Positions 63,807-64,000 of a stretch of 64,000 nucleotides of DNA are shown here, one piece after another. The position numbers and the translations under genes are program-made. Each line of letters opens with the position of its first letter. Positions within the stretch are counted from its first letter, which is position 1. The DNA comes from Isochrysis galbana (Eukaryota; Haptophyta; Isochrysidales; Isochrysidaceae): assembly GCA_018136815.1 (NCBI GenBank), contig CM030942.1, positions 3,724,574 to 3,788,573 of the forward strand, written 5' to 3'. The notes below the pieces were generated by a model, which was not told the DNA's origin, did not search any database, and was given only the letters and a program-made list of their open reading frames with translations.

Positions 63807-64000
63807 CGACTGCCAAGGGCTCCATTGTGACGGCCCCATGCGATCGGAGCCGTCGCGCTAGAAGCGCACAGGCCATGTGAACTCGGCTCTCGCGGCTTCG
63901 AGCGGCGTGAGCGCGGGCGGTGAGCGCCGAGAGGGCATGGGGAGCTCTGGGGGCTCCATGGGGGGGCGCGAGGCGCGCATCTCGCGCGAGAGAAGGGCGC
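63807..64000. other. Right end of window
   Basis: GC-rich, no gene identified. Confidence 0.4.

Overview
This window is nuclear DNA of a microbial eukaryote. Several genes are interrupted by short GT-AG introns whose phases can be checked exactly. The DNA is GC-rich with strong codon bias, and long GA/CT, CTT, poly-C and poly-G tracts and degraded non-LTR retrotransposons lie between the genes. A huge surface protein combining GCC2/GCC3-type cysteine repeats, a GPS motif, several membrane segments and a TIR-like domain, together with algal-type 'CDDGGPNS..GTDC.DCG' cysteine repeats, suggests a microalga, most likely a haptophyte. That placement is inference from architecture and base composition, not from a marker gene.

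Layout. Positions 1-14,531 on the minus strand hold one giant gene, open in a single frame for more than 4,700 codons and running off the left edge. Its order is: signal peptide, cysteine-rich repeats (four near-identical 133-residue units), very long proline-rich region (four ~0.52-0.58 kb units), GPS/GAIN-like region, GCC2/GCC3 repeats, about eight membrane segments, TIR-like domain, then a second copy of the ectodomain-GCC2-membrane module. From 15 to 24 kb lie a doubly truncated cytochrome b561 fragment, a three-exon EF-hand gene, an acidic unknown protein and a small CxxC gene with an apparent frameshift. A five-exon gene (23.9-28.7 kb) encodes an unknown ~1,299-residue protein with a ten-residue tandem repeat. 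From 29.7 to 33.3 kb are rearranged LINE pieces and tandem repeats. From 34 to 47.5 kb lie a membrane DnaJ protein (DNAJC22-like), a fucosyltransferase-like enzyme beside a 100-N assembly gap, a fully resolved four-exon Cgr1/CCDC86 gene and a mitochondrial-type DnaJ protein. From 48 to 59 kb, LINE debris surrounds an SLC25A38-like mitochondrial carrier and a DUF2156 (MprF C-terminal-like) acyl/aminoacyl-transferase. From 59.8 to 61.3 kb is a Myb/SANT-like coiled-coil protein, and the right end is mostly satellite-like repeats.

The genes do not form an operon or obvious pathway. They are ordinary eukaryotic single genes embedded in transposon- and microsatellite-rich DNA. Nine copies of one retrotransposon 5' end, each marked by the palindrome AACTATTGTTATAGTT (or a variant) just upstream of an ATGGAGCGCGC start, tie the mobile DNA of the window together.
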